NCBI GenBank assembly: GCA_008931825.1
Contig: QXVZ01004971.1
Location: 1-29,690, forward strand
Length of the DNA stretch: 29,690 nucleotides
Reading direction: 5' to 3'
Origin: Phallusia fumigata
Lineage: Eukaryota > Chordata > Ascidiacea > Phlebobranchia > Ascidiidae
Part shown: in pieces, positions 18,301-29,239 of the stretch
Layout: every line of letters begins with the position of its first letter
How positions within the stretch are numbered: the stretch's first letter is position 1
Translations under genes and position numbers: made by a program
The notes under the pieces: generated by a model
The model's input: only the letters and a program-made list of their open reading frames with translations
Database searches by the model: none
Told to the model about the DNA's origin: nothing

Positions 18301-20377
18301 TCAATGGGCAAAACTCCGGGACCATCCAAGTTTCGTTCTGGCATGGGAAGTTTATCGATTTCTTCAACAAGTTTTGCGACTGACTCACTTCCGAGTTTGG
18401 GATCTTTGTCCTGCACAATTCCAAAATGTCAATAACTTCTCTATTTATTATTTATCGTATTTTCTTCTATGCAGAGAAAAATGAACATGGCAATGCCTTG
18501 TATTTGTCAACTTGAAGAAAGTCAATACATTACAGGGACTGGATTCGTTGTTTTGTTTTATCAGTCCAACCAACAAGTTGAGATACCAACCTCCAAAGCA
18601 CAGAGAGCTGATCCAATAACAACAGGTGTTTCATCTCCATTAAAACCGTGGTTGGTCAAAACCTCACGAATTTCCATCTCAACCTAAAATCATGTAAATA
18701 AATTGCAAAAATTTTGTACACATTATTGTGCTTTAAAGAAATTTTGTAAACACCAGTTCGATCATTTCCTCATCAGCTACATCTGCCTTATTCATGTAAA
18801 CAATTAGATTTTTAACTCCAATTTGTTTTGCAAGAAGCAGATGTTCTCTCGTTTGAAGCATAGTTCCATCTGTTGCAGCTACCACCAAGATTGCAGCATC
18901 CATTTTTGAGGTTCCAGTTATCATGTTCTAATAAACCAAGAAAACAAATATATTTTAAGCAATACAGCAAAACACTCAACAAACAAAGTTAAAAATCCAG
19001 GTTGGTATTTCTGTTTCATATGCAAACTCTACAGGTACCATCACAAAACTGACAGCAACAATGCACTTTTTGCAATCTGATAGATAGTGCAGCAAAAAAT
19101 AAAAATTTTGAATAAAGGTAAGGTACTAATAATGAGGATTTTTTCACCATCTTAAACAGTGTTGGACAATTTTCACACACACAATGATAAGTGGTAATTA
19201 CAAAAGAAAAAACAATTTATACACCTTGATGTAATCAGCATGTCCAGGGCAATCAACATGACCATAATGTCTGCTTTCTGTTTCGTAAGCCACAACCGAT
19301 GCATTAATAGTAATTCCCCTTGCCCTTTCCTCAGGAGCTTTATCGATTTGGTCATATGCATAAAATTTACCAATGCCATTTTTTTCTGATAAATCTAAAA
19401 AATAAATTTTGCTATTGTACAAATTTTTGTTATTCTGCAAGACAAAGGCCTTAAGTGCAAGGTAAAATTTACCACATTATTTCAGTTAAATTGACCTTTT
19501 TTATTTTAACCAATTGTACTACACATACATTTTGAGATTGCAGCAGTCAAAGTAGTTTTTCCGTGATCAACGTGCCCGATAGTTCCAATGTTCATGTGCA
19601 GCTTTTCCCGACTGTGAGTTTCCTTAACATACCATCTTTTGCCCATAAATGTGCTGGTCATCAACTGATACCTCTGCAACAACAGCACTAAGAATTAGAA
19701 ACATTTCCTACAATTATTCAAATGCACATTTTTATTTACTGAAATGTCTACTAACTGGCTATAGGCTTATAATACTAAGCAGGTATCAAAAAAATTGCTG
19801 ATGCTAATTTTTAGTATTTGGGTCACAGTTAAGTAATAAAAAACACTTTCAATGCTAAACCAAACTGCACCACCTTTTGTGGTTTGCAGTTGCAACCAAC
19901 AACAGTCACAAACATTCAGTCCTCCCTAAAAATGATTTGAGAAACCCCAATATAAAGTTTAAAAAAAACTTGAAATGAATCAACAATATTCATGTAGCAA
20001 CATACCAATCATTTACTTTAGGGAAAACCTTACACCCAAATCAAATTCTAAACAGTACAAATCAACACACATAAAATACCTTGCAGTTTACAAGTTTGGG
20101 AGCAGCATTGAAATGTTTTATTACGGGCCCTGCAAAAAATTAAAGGTTACAATCTTCATGAAAAGTAAACAGTTCAATAACGTGGGCTATAAGGTTGAAA
20201 GAACACAACACATTTTTTTTGTTATGTGTGATCTAAAATATTGTGAAAGTTTCAAAAATATATCATATACTTTATAATGTACTGCAAACAAGTGCAAGTT
20301 AAATCCAAAGTTATGTTTGTCGTAGACAAAAACATACCAGGAAGTTTAAAGAATCTTCCCGCTGCAACAGATGCCAT
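15367..20377 (-). CDS. TUFM: Mitochondrial elongation factor Tu, ten exons
   Basis: This is the GTPase that delivers aminoacyl-tRNA to the mitochondrial ribosome. Exons in transcript order: 20338-20377, 19529-19687, 19225-19394, 18754-18927, 18591-18683, 18275-18410, 17257-17355, 16844-16995, 15835-15954 and 15367-15606. All introns are GT-AG, all phases agree, and the total is 461 codons including the stop (human about 452 residues). The start is ATG 20375-20377. Residues 1-45 look like a mitochondrial presequence (R, K and hydrophobic, no early acids). The GTPase motifs are complete: GHVDHGKT 51-58, RGITI 92-96, DCPGH 114-118, NKAD 169-172 and GSAL 205-208. Domains 2 and 3 follow ([25 protein letters not shown]). 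The C-terminus runs about 32 residues past the E. coli end and finishes QQPKKKR. Intron 6 is inflated by an assembly repeat. Confidence 0.97.
17546..17735 (+). repeat. Direct repeat, left copy, at the N joint 17736
   Basis: 190 bp inside a TUFM intron, repeated at 17737-17926 with about four substitutions (about 2%). This is consistent with two alleles of one locus placed side by side. Confidence 0.88.
17737..17926 (+). repeat. Direct repeat, right copy, at the N joint 17736
   Basis: Second copy of 17546-17735. The true intron is probably about 191 bp shorter than it appears. Confidence 0.88.
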
Positions 20378-21559
20378 CTCGTATATTTTGGAAACAAAAC
20401 AACCTCCTTAACGAGAAGCAAATACTGCACTGACAATGCGCGTGGTACACTGCACTCTGCAGGTGGTAATCCGGACCTACAAGGTTCGAAATTCGTAGAA
20501 AATAACAAATGAAATTATGGATGACAACTAAAGAAAAGCTTTAGAAATAAGGGAAACAAATGACTCGAGAAAACAAATTGCTTCTCTATAGAATATTCCA
20601 TTGGGTGTAACGATCAAATGCTGGAACTATGAATTTTAGCCAGAAATGTAATTTGTCCTGTTTGATAAAAAAACGAAGAATGAATGAATCTTATTTGAGC
20701 ATTGCAATCAAGCGACTTTTGAGCACAATATTAAGACGTTTACATTTTTGCTGCCTATTACGTATTTTGTGACGAGGAAGTCTGATAAAATAGATTTTAA
20801 ATGAATTAAGCTTTTATCTTTTGTCGGCAACTAGAAGTCATACACACCAGTAACGTTTAAAACAGAGTTGTAAAAAGCGATAATGGATTTAATTGGGTCA
20901 TATAGGCCTAGAATGTAAGTTTATTGACTTTTTTCTGGAGGCAACAATGAAATAAAAGCCACAACCGCCATAAACGGTTTCGTGAATCAGAAAGTAATTT
21001 TCGAAGCGTTTACCTCAACACCCTAGACAGTAAACAAATTCACAACAAAGGAGTCGTTTTATCGCACGTTTTATTTATTACTTTCGTTTTAACTTTAAGG
21101 AGTAAAATAACAAAGTGTTTATACACTGTTGCGAAAAGAAGAAATTCTCTTTATAAGCTCTCTTTGTAAGTGTCCGTCTGTCCTTGTCTTGCAACGGCTC
21201 ACTTGTGTTCTACGCATGTCACAATAAAGTCAAGTCAGTAGCACAGCGCGTGTAAACCAAGTTTGACAGCCTGCGATTTATTGAAGCCGTACGACTCTTT
21301 TTGGAGGCTAAAGTGTACGCAGCAGCGACAAATGCAAAACGGAACGGAAATCAAGCAGATACAGTCATTGTGCTGGATTGCTTATGACAATTTTTTCACA
21401 CAACCATTTTAATCACGCAGTTCCGGAAAGTGCTTGGCGAAAGACGACTGAAAGCGAGAGGCTGATTTTAAACATTGCTACACTGGTACCAACTTTGGTA
21501 AAAAGCAACTAGCGTTTTTTGCAGGACCTTGGTGTCATAAAAACTAAAAAACATAGAAA
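20378..21559. promoter_or_regulatory. Shared divergent intergenic region of TUFM and the LDLa receptor
   Basis: 1.18 kb between two start codons pointing away from each other. It should hold both promoters. No TATA box in a convincing position or other known motif was identified. A pyrimidine-rich acceptor-like string, GCGTTTTTTGCAG, ends at 21524, 35 bases before the receptor ATG. Confidence 0.5.
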
Positions 21560-24500
21560 ATGATACTTACCAAACGGAATTCTTTTATGCTGGTGATATT
21601 GACTACTCTAATGATTTGTTTAACAGGTAAGTGTTACTACACACCCCAATAAAAGCTGGGTTTGTTGTAAAATAAAGTTTTAGGTATAAAAATCTGCTAT
21701 TAGCAGTAAATTACTAATGCGATGTTTAAAACTAAATGTGATTAAATTGACTACTGGGTAACAGCATCCCGACAGGGGCAACTCTAAAATACGCATTCTA
21801 CGCAATCCACGCAATCTACGCAATCTGTTGTAATTTGAAGCAATTTTAGTAGATTAGGCGCACAGCCTGGTTTAGTTCAACTTCATCAGGTTAGGCACTC
21901 AGTCTAGGAACATGATGCTCAGGTTAGGCACACTTTTTGTAAAACTAGACTGACCAAACGCAATTCAGGCAAAAACCTGGTATAACTTAACGCAATCTGG
22001 AATGCCCAGGTGTGCATAGATTGCGTATTTTAAAGTTGTCCTGCCTAACTTGGGCATTCCAGATTGTGTTGAATTAAACCAAGATGTGTCCCTAATCCAT
22101 TCAACTTGGCTGGATTGCTTTGAATTAGGCTAGATTGCGTGGATCGCGTAGATTGCGTAGATTGCGTAGATTGCGTATTTTAGAGTTGCCCTCCTGACAG
22201 CGGGGTTAGTGTATTATCCGTTCCACCACATACTGACAAACCAAACTGTAATCGTATAATAAGCTTGTTTATTAGCAGGATTGAAATTTTGTGTTTGTTT
22301 GTACAACGCAAAAATGAGTAATGCTTATGTCAGTTGTGACGTTGACAAACACAATTTGGTTCAACTCGTCAGTTTCTGTTGAACTCACAATTCAAAATGA
22401 CAAACGAAGCGGTGCGTAACAGGCCATCCATAGGCGATGTAAAATTTTAAAAGTCCATTTTTTAAGAACAAGGCTTTTACTACGTATCTACGCCTTTTTG
22501 AAATTTGATGTATTTTTTCACATGTATATTCTTTTTACAGTAAATGCGAAACCATTCGAAGAATTGTCAAAAGGCTGTCGAGCAGAGGATGGGTATTTTC
22601 AATGTGAGAATAATTCTAGTTGCGTCTTGCGTTCGCGAGTCAGGGACGGAAGAAAGCAGTGTGATGATTCGAGCGACGAAAATGTAGGCAAGTAACAAAC
22701 TGATTTTAACGCAGTTGTCCATGATAGACATATTCTTAAAAAATGAAATTATTAAACAGATGTCTACTGAAACACCACGAAAAGCCGCATGGTAGAAGTA
22801 ACAATTACTCACTGCCTTTACCATTATTGCTTATTGCTTAAATTTGTGATCTAAAATTTTTCGACGATTTGGGGATGACAAAAATGTTTTCTAAAATTAT
22901 TTTTGCAAACAGCCATTTTCTTATCTTGCTAATCCGCTGACTGGACTCCTTAAAGAGCTTTTCGAATGTTGTGTTGCCACAGCAAACCCTTTTTTTAACT
23001 TAGTGACGTCATAACTGGCAAATGGAATATTTCTCAAACTGAAACCAACATTCAAACCAATAGGCAAGTTGACTCCTTAACGTTTTTTACGAATGCCAAG
23101 AAACTAATGGCCCAGTATCGTTGTGTTTGGAGACGACGAATCCTCTTTAAAATTATCCCGGGGGTTGCCATCCCTCCAACCTAGGAAAACTTTAATTAAC
23201 AATATTTATTCTCAGAACCACTGGTATGCTCAGATGACGAGGTAAGGTGTCGGGCATCGCTAAGGTGTCTACTAAGAAGATATGTAAACACTCGATTAAG
23301 TTGCCAGGTCTACGAAAGCACAACTCTTCCATGTCGATTTAACGGTAAATTATGTTTGTTTGTTTGTTTGTTTGTTTGTTTGTTTCATTTTTATCCTCGG
23401 GGGCGGAGTAACAGCTGAATGCGGTATGCTCATTATGAGTCCGCCTTCGAGCTACCTGCTTAATTGCAGTTTCGCTGGATCATTTTTATTTGATCTTTTC
23501 GATTTTGAAAGTTGGTGACTTCAATTTGGGTCAACACATTGGGTTCCTCTGGGTTGGAGCAAACCCGCAACCTTGTGTGCACAAGGCAGTCGCGCTAACC
23601 ACTCGGCCATTTATAACTTTATTTGCCCCTTTGTAGTTGTTGCTTGATATCTGGCGTTAACATTTATATTTCAGAGTTTTAATTATTGTCAATACGTGCT
23701 ACGGGCCCTTTATTCCATCGTGACACCAAGAACAGCGTTATATTTCACGACAAAATAACGCCAGCTCAACTTTTTTAGAGTTTCAGTGTCAAACTGGCAG
23801 AACTTGTATTCCAAGATGGATGGTGAAAGACGGAAACGAGGATTGCCATACAATGCTGCTTCAAGACACAAGCGACGAACTAGAGGGATTTAATGTCTGT
23901 CTTGATACCGAATTTCGGTGCAACGCCTCGACCAACAGCAAGTCCAGATGCATACCACGTGACTGGGTAATGGATGGCTACGTAGACTGTCAAACAGGGA
24001 ACGACGAAAGGCAACCATTGGCAAAATGTAATTCTAAGTCCGAATTTAGATGTGAGAAAACTGGAAGGTGCGTCCCCAGATATCGTGTCTTCGACGGGTT
24101 TTCCGATTGTGTAGACGGTTCCGATGAAAAACAATCAATTCAATGTTTTCCTGACAAAGAGTTTAAGTGTCATGACAGTGGGCGTTGTATTCCACGTTCT
24201 AGGATCGGCAACGGGATCGTCGACTGCAAAGATGGCAGCGATGAGGTTCCGCAACCAAAAAATGCAACTTGTTTAAAAGGAGAATTTCGTTGCCATAACG
24301 GCAAGCGATGTATTCCTACTTACTTGCTGTGCGACGGATTGGACCACTGCGGTGACTGCAGTGACGAAATTGAAAGCTGCACTGAGCCCAGGATGTACCG
24401 TTGCCCGGCGGAACCAGAGACGTGTTTATACTGGGGCGCGTCTTGCGACACGTACATTGATTGCGCAAACGGTACAGACGACATTACAGGTCTTATGGGT

Positions 24501-27500
24501 TTCAAATGCTTTCGAAATCATGCTGCTGGCATGCGCTACTGCTCTATACCGCAGTGGATGTTACATGACGAGTTTTCCAATTGTGATGACGATTCCGACT
24601 TGTGCTTTAGCAGCAATGCTACATCGGCATGCTCTCGCTGCCTCGACGGGAAAACGGTGCTCGCTTTGCGGCAGATTTGCGACGGCATTGTTGATTGTCC
24701 TGATTTCTCAGATGAGTGCTTATGTTTGGAGAATCGCGCAAGTTCGCAAGTCCAGCACTTCTGCAGCCAAGTGAGTTATTCTGGTGACACAAACGAATAC
24801 GGTTGCCAGTCTGGAACCTTGTGGTGTGCTGGTGAAGAGGAATGTCTAGTGCCTGCATCGGTGTGTGATGGAAGAGTGAACTGCCCTACTTCAAAGATCG
24901 ACGAGGATCTTTGCACTTTTCCGAATGCGGCAAATTCATCTGTTGAGGAATTTGACTTCATTTGTGACCCACTGAATGAAGATATCGACGCTGCACTTTC
25001 TAACAGCGATCTTTCGGCATTTGTCAAAATATTCAGCCCAAAAATGGCGAAAAGGTTGGTTTTAAAAACTTAAAAACCTACAATATTTAATGCCAATGGA
25101 CATTCAAGCTTACAAACTTCCCTAAAGAAGTCGTGCCGGACAGCTATACATAAATCAATCTTTGTATGCATACAAATGGAAACAAATAATTCACTTGCTA
25201 TCAATTATGAGCCTTTCGAGCGTTTATTCGAAGGAGCCCCGTTTGTATTAATATTGTTACGGAAGCGTGGTACGCAAAATATATAGTCCTGTTGTACACA
25301 TACGTTTTAAGCTGATCGTTTTCCGTATTTGTAGGTGCGACGGAATCACAGAATGCCGAAACTTTGAGGATGAATGCGGAGAAATAGCAAACTGTTCGAC
25401 CCGCCTGCCGATTTGTGACGCTATGCCCCTCATTCAAGTAATTTCTAAAATCCACTTTAAATTTAGTTTTATACCATGAAAGTTGCAGATTGTGAAAACT
25501 GGTACAGAGTGATAATTTTTTAATCCGAAAATTAATCTGCATGCTTGCTGTGCACATAAAGATGTATTCAACAAAGATGAAGAAAACGTAAATCTTACTC
25601 GATTCATATTTTACTTACCAGCAAGTTATACCTCCAGGATTCTATGGGTTAAAAGATTTCATTAACGTTACGACCCGACAATGTTCGGGGTTCCTCAATT
25701 TTGCTTTCGGCAAGTCGATTTGCAACGGGGTTGTTGAGTGCTCTGACGGAGTAGATGAAAGAAACTGTTCGGATCGTCGATTTGAATGCGATGCCGGGAC
25801 AATCGAGTGGCCGACTGGTAAGGCCAAATTTAGAAAACTATACATTAGGGAAAGATGTATCAGAGATTAAATCCGAAATCATTTCCTTGTTCCTTTTTGA
25901 AAGTTAAAATCGGTTTACGACTGACCAATGACCACAGGATGATTTTCTATTCCAAGAACAAACCTTAATTGCCGACATTCTGCGGCTTTAGTAGATATCA
26001 ATTAGAAAAAGAGTAAATTTGAATCAAGTCACAGTCAGTTCATGAAATCTGAGATTTGAACTGCTCTTTTTTTCTTGTTAAGGCGAAAAAAAGGTTGTGA
26101 ACATCGCCTTGGATCAGCGTTGCGATGGGAAACTCCCCACCGAGTGCGTGGACAAATCGGATGAGCTGGACTGCAGTGACTCGACGCATTTTTACTGCGA
26201 GAACGGGGATCCATTGTTCGTGAGAAGAAACCAAGTTCTCGACGGAAAACAGGATTGTTCAGATTACTCTGACGAATGCCCCCAAAACGTTTTCAGCGCG
26301 GGTGGTATCTCGTCGCGTGAGGAACTTATCAAATCACCGATTCTTCGGGTTCTTGTATGGTTCATGGCTTTCTTTGCATTGTTCGGAAACGTTACTGTAG
26401 CTGGACAAAGTATAAAGAAATTGTGCAAACGTCGTCTTAATCGGAGGTCAAAAGTTGCTGTTGCAAACGATTGCATGATTTTCAACCTTTGTATAGCTGA
26501 CTTTTTGATGGGCGTTGTACTGCTCACAATAGCTATAAAGTCACTGTTGTACAAAGGCAAGTANGTTGCAAACGATTGCATGATTTTCAACCTTTGTATA
26601 GCTGACTTTTTGATGGGCGTTGTACTGCTCACAATAGCTATAAAGTCACTGTTGTACAAAGGCAAGTACTGCCTTGTTGACAAATCGTGGCGTACCAGTA
26701 CGCTTTGCACAGTAGTGGGCGTGTTGACTGTGCTTTCCAGTCAAGCTTCTGTGTTCACTTTAGTTATGATCACTTCTTACCGCTTGTACACAGTCTTAAA
26801 GCCCATGGAGTCCAAGATGTTGCGCATACGTGTCGTAGGTACCTGGTTTGTTGCTATTTGGTCCGTCGCCTTAGGAATCGCCCTGTTTCCAACTGCAACG
26901 TTTGTAGCAGATGATATGGTGACAAAGGCTTGGATATCAGCCAGTCCATTCTTCCCATCGGATACAGTCACCTTGCCAACCTTTCAACAATTCGCATACC
27001 GGATAACTGCACTCAGCCCGGGAAAAACATCACCCGATTTAGCACCCTCAGACTGGTATGGAATTGAACAACATTTGCACAAAAACTTTGCTGAAACCAG
27101 CCCTCAGGTAAAGGGTTATTTCGGATACTACAGCGAGAGTGGTGTATGCATTCCTAAACTCTACATCATCAGTCAAGAAGACGAGGGACTCAATCCAATG
27201 ACCTTAGCTGTTATGACCTTCAACTGCGTGGCCCTGCTTTACATCCTAGTAGCTTATGCAATAATATACAAACGCTCTACAGTTAGGAAAATTACAGTTT
27301 CATCACGACAGACTAAGTCACAGGTACTGCACAGGAAAATCACCTTACTTATAGCCACCGACGTCGCCTGCTGGCTTCCCTTGTGCCTTATGACCTTCCT
27401 GAGCATGGGAAAGGTCGTTCTGCCACCTGAGACCTACGCCTTGTCAGCTATTGTGTTTCTTCCAATCAACAGCGCTCTCAATCCTTTAATCTACACGAAT

Positions 27501-27611
27501 CCTCTTCCGATATTACTGAAACCATTTTCAAAGATCTTTGAGAAAGTTCAGACTCTTTTGTGGTCCAAGAACTCTGAAAATCCTCCGTCGGTACAAAATC
27601 CTCCAAATTAA
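21560..27611 (+). CDS. LDLa-repeat class A GPCR, relaxin-receptor/GRL101-like, seven exons
   Basis: Exons 21560-21626, 22541-22687, 23216-23344, 23779-25054, 25335-25437, 25622-25817 and 26083-27611; phases 1,1,1,2,0,1 all agree. The assembled frame is 1149 codons including stop, or 1114 after removing a 105-base artefact. Residues 1-23 form a signal peptide. About 15 LDL-receptor class A modules follow; the best carry the calcium-binding DCxDGSDE pattern (CVDGSDE, CKDGSDE), others are degenerate. No leucine-rich repeats are seen. TM1 starts near residue 725. Class A landmarks are GN in TM1, IADFLMG in TM2, cysteines at TM3 and ECL2 (SGVCIP), CWLP in TM6 and NPLIY in TM7. DRY is replaced by YRL (ITSYRLYTV). 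ECL2 is about 100 residues. The helices resemble LGR type C receptors (RXFP1/2, snail GRL101). The ligand is unknown; a surface peptide or lipoprotein-like ligand is an inference. Confidence 0.93.
21776..22191. mobile_element. MITE with 9-bp target duplication (Mutator-like), in intron 1
   Basis: The 416-bp element has inverted ends GGGCAACTCTAAAATACGCA (left) and the exact reverse complement at the right, and subterminal arrays of CTACGCAAT on the left and AGATTGCGT on the right. It is flanked by TCCCGACAG (21767-21775) and TCCTGACAG (22192-22200), a 9-bp target-site duplication with one mismatch. G-rich ends plus 9-bp duplications point to Mutator-like elements. An internal copy of the right end (22018-22043) and an 18-bp hairpin (21994-22011 with 22048-22065) show a composite structure. 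No transposase is present. Confidence 0.82.
23354..23609 (-). mobile_element. tRNA-derived SINE in intron 3
   Basis: Read on the minus strand, it begins at 23609 with TGGCCGAGTGGTTAGCGCGA. This is a perfect pol III A-box, of the type found in leucine and serine tRNAs. About 35 bases later comes a degraded B-box-like GGTTGCGGGTTTGCTCC. A tRNA-unrelated body follows, and the element ends in a (CAAA)n tail, which appears on the + strand as the (GTTT)n run at 23354-23385. The tail begins 9 bases after the exon 3 splice donor. No clear target-site duplication was found. Confidence 0.82.
26460..26563 (+). repeat. Direct repeat, left copy, at the N joint 26564 (TM2 coding)
   Basis: 104 bp encoding the TM2 region (ANDCMIFNLCIADFLMG onward), repeated at 26565-26668. 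The offset is 105 bases, exactly 35 codons, so the frame reads through the N. Interpreted as an unmerged overlap, not a domain duplication. Confidence 0.9.
26565..26668 (+). repeat. Direct repeat, right copy, at the N joint 26564
   Basis: Second copy of 26460-26563; it continues correctly into ECL1 and TM3. Confidence 0.9.
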
Positions 27612-28454
27612 AGAGCCTGTTAATTGAAAAATCGTTTTCTAGACCCTTAAACATAAACATTTAATTTTATAAAGCATCCGGTTTTAACGAACTTTTGTGC
27701 GTCTATGTTGCACAGTTTAAACCCCTGGACTACGTCATTCGAGTTGTCCATAAAATAGCATTGTAAAAAACTGCTTGTGCTCACGTGAATGTAATTCCGG
27801 CGTTGTAAATGTTTTGGGCGCAAAATCTTCTTAACCGGCTTGTGCTGCAATTTGCTTATGGTACATTTGTTCATTGGCGTTGTATGGAGATTACTTTTCT
27901 CTTTGAATTATAGCCAAACATGATTTTTAGTTGAATTTTGTCTTTTGTTGACATTTAGCTTATGGTAGATAACACTCACAAAGTTAAAAAATATAGAAGG
28001 CAATTTCTAAATGCGGAAAGGCTTTTTGGGTTTATGACCAGCTAACGTCATAACACGTTAAATATGCCTAAAATTTGAAGAACATTTTTGTATACAATAC
28101 AACACACAGATTTTTTTCAAAAATACTTTTTAATTGTAAAGTGTTTTCGGTTGTCAGACAGGGAAAGAATTTTAAACTAGGATCTACCACTTTTCTCAGT
28201 TTATTTCTCTGAAAATTTATTTGAATAAACGTGTTTGATTCCTGTACGATAGCTAATAAAGCAGGGTCACATACATATACGACCACAAACAACAGTAAAA
28301 CAAATTTGCGATGAAAGTAAAACATTTTTAAAACAACTTTTTTTGTTGAAATACGTTAAACATTTTAATAAAGATTGGTTTAAGATTAAAAAAACATTTT
28401 AACAACATAAAAAAATAACAAGTAAACAGAAACGATAAAAATTTATGATAAGAT

Positions 28455-28567
28455 TTACATTCATTTACATTCTGTACACTAAAAATAGAACATCAGATTG
28501 CTACACATGCTCTGCACAGTTAAATATAGCTCGTTTCATAAAGATAATTTAATTTGCTAACAGATTT
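28455..28567 (+). repeat. Direct repeat, left copy, at the N joint 28568
   Basis: 113 bp repeated at 28569-28681 with about four substitutions, separated by one N. Probably an unmerged overlap of two alleles. Confidence 0.86.
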
Positions 28568-28568
28568 N

Positions 28569-28681
28569 TTACATTCATTTACATTCTGTACACCGAAAAT
28601 AGAACATCAGATTGCTACACATGCTCTGCACAGTTAAATATAGCTCGTTTCATTAAGATAATTTAATTTACTAACAGATTT
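28569..28681 (+). repeat. Direct repeat, right copy, at the N joint 28568
   Basis: Second copy of 28455-28567. Confidence 0.86.
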
Positions 28682-29075
28682 GTTGGTCAAAATCGTAGGA
28701 AAAACGTATTGTCATCAAACCCTGTCCAATTTTTGCTTATTTTTTGTCGCTTAATTTAAGTTGGACGGTGACATTGTTCCAACGAGCTGCTTCGAACCTA
28801 TTTTAAACACAAAAAATAATAAAAAAACTTGTATAAGTTACACAGAGAAGAAGTGCGAAAAAATGAAATAAAAACCTTTGTACAAGACATGCGCCTAGAC
28901 TTTTTGGATGTCAAATGTTCTTTGTTTCATGAAAAACATGCTTTCGTTGCAGAAAAGTACCAGTGCGCGAACCTACCGTTGTCTTTGTTATAAGTATGCG
29001 TTCAGGCATAAAAAGTAAAAAGTTTTCCAGGCATGCTGATTCGACTTGGGGACTTTCGGCCACCACAGACTCCGT

Positions 29076-29239
29076 TTACTGTTCATTGCAGCATAGTGGT
29101 CGTGAGCAACAACTCTTCAACGCATCTCTCACTCCCTTGGACGTCACGCAGTAAATAATAAAGATAGAGAAACCTTGTAAACCGTTAACAATCACGTGAG
29201 CGTACATGAAAAACCAGTTGCTCTCTGTTGATCCAATGC
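29076..29239 (-). CDS. Terminal exon of an adhesion-type (class B2) GPCR, partial gene
   Basis: On the minus strand an acceptor (ATTTCAG, ending at 29240) precedes a phase 1 exon of 53 codons plus stop (29076-29078). The peptide contains NWFFMYAHVIVNGLQGFSIF, then IIYCVTSKGVRDAL. The LQGF-x-IF core of TM7 followed by a short polar turn and V-R is the typical end of the adhesion/secretin seven-helix domain. The tail is short, with two cysteine pairs (KSCCSRPLCCNEQ) that could be palmitoylated. The other exons must lie beyond 29690. The assembly repeat at 29219-29441 covers the acceptor and the first 21 exon bases. Confidence 0.72.

Larger units (their letters stand above)
27612..29075. other. 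3' flank of the LDLa receptor and convergent 3' flank of the next gene
   Basis: No coding region is supported. AATAAA hexamers on the + strand occur at 28255-28260 and nearby, plausible for the receptor 3' end. The region contains the direct repeat at 28455-28681. The right end is the 3' untranslated side of the minus-strand adhesion GPCR exon. Confidence 0.5.

Noticed and set aside
20311..20508. 65-codon minus-strand frame at the TUFM start
   Set aside because: It is in another frame from the TUFM first exon, which is fixed by the ATG at 20375-20377, the donor at 20337 and downstream phase.
22684..22693. Canonical GT donors for exon 2 of the LDLa receptor
   Set aside because: GT at 22684 gives phase 0 and GT at 22692 gives phase 2; neither joins exon 3 in frame, while the GC donor at 22688 does.
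23568..23609. Candidate genuine leucine or serine tRNA gene on the minus strand
   Set aside because: The A-box is perfect but the B-box is poor, no acceptor-stem pairing is evident, and the sequence runs on into a body with a (CAAA)n tail, so it is a SINE head.
28963..29154. 63-codon + strand frame near the right edge
   Set aside because: Antisense to the adhesion GPCR last exon and without recognisable features.
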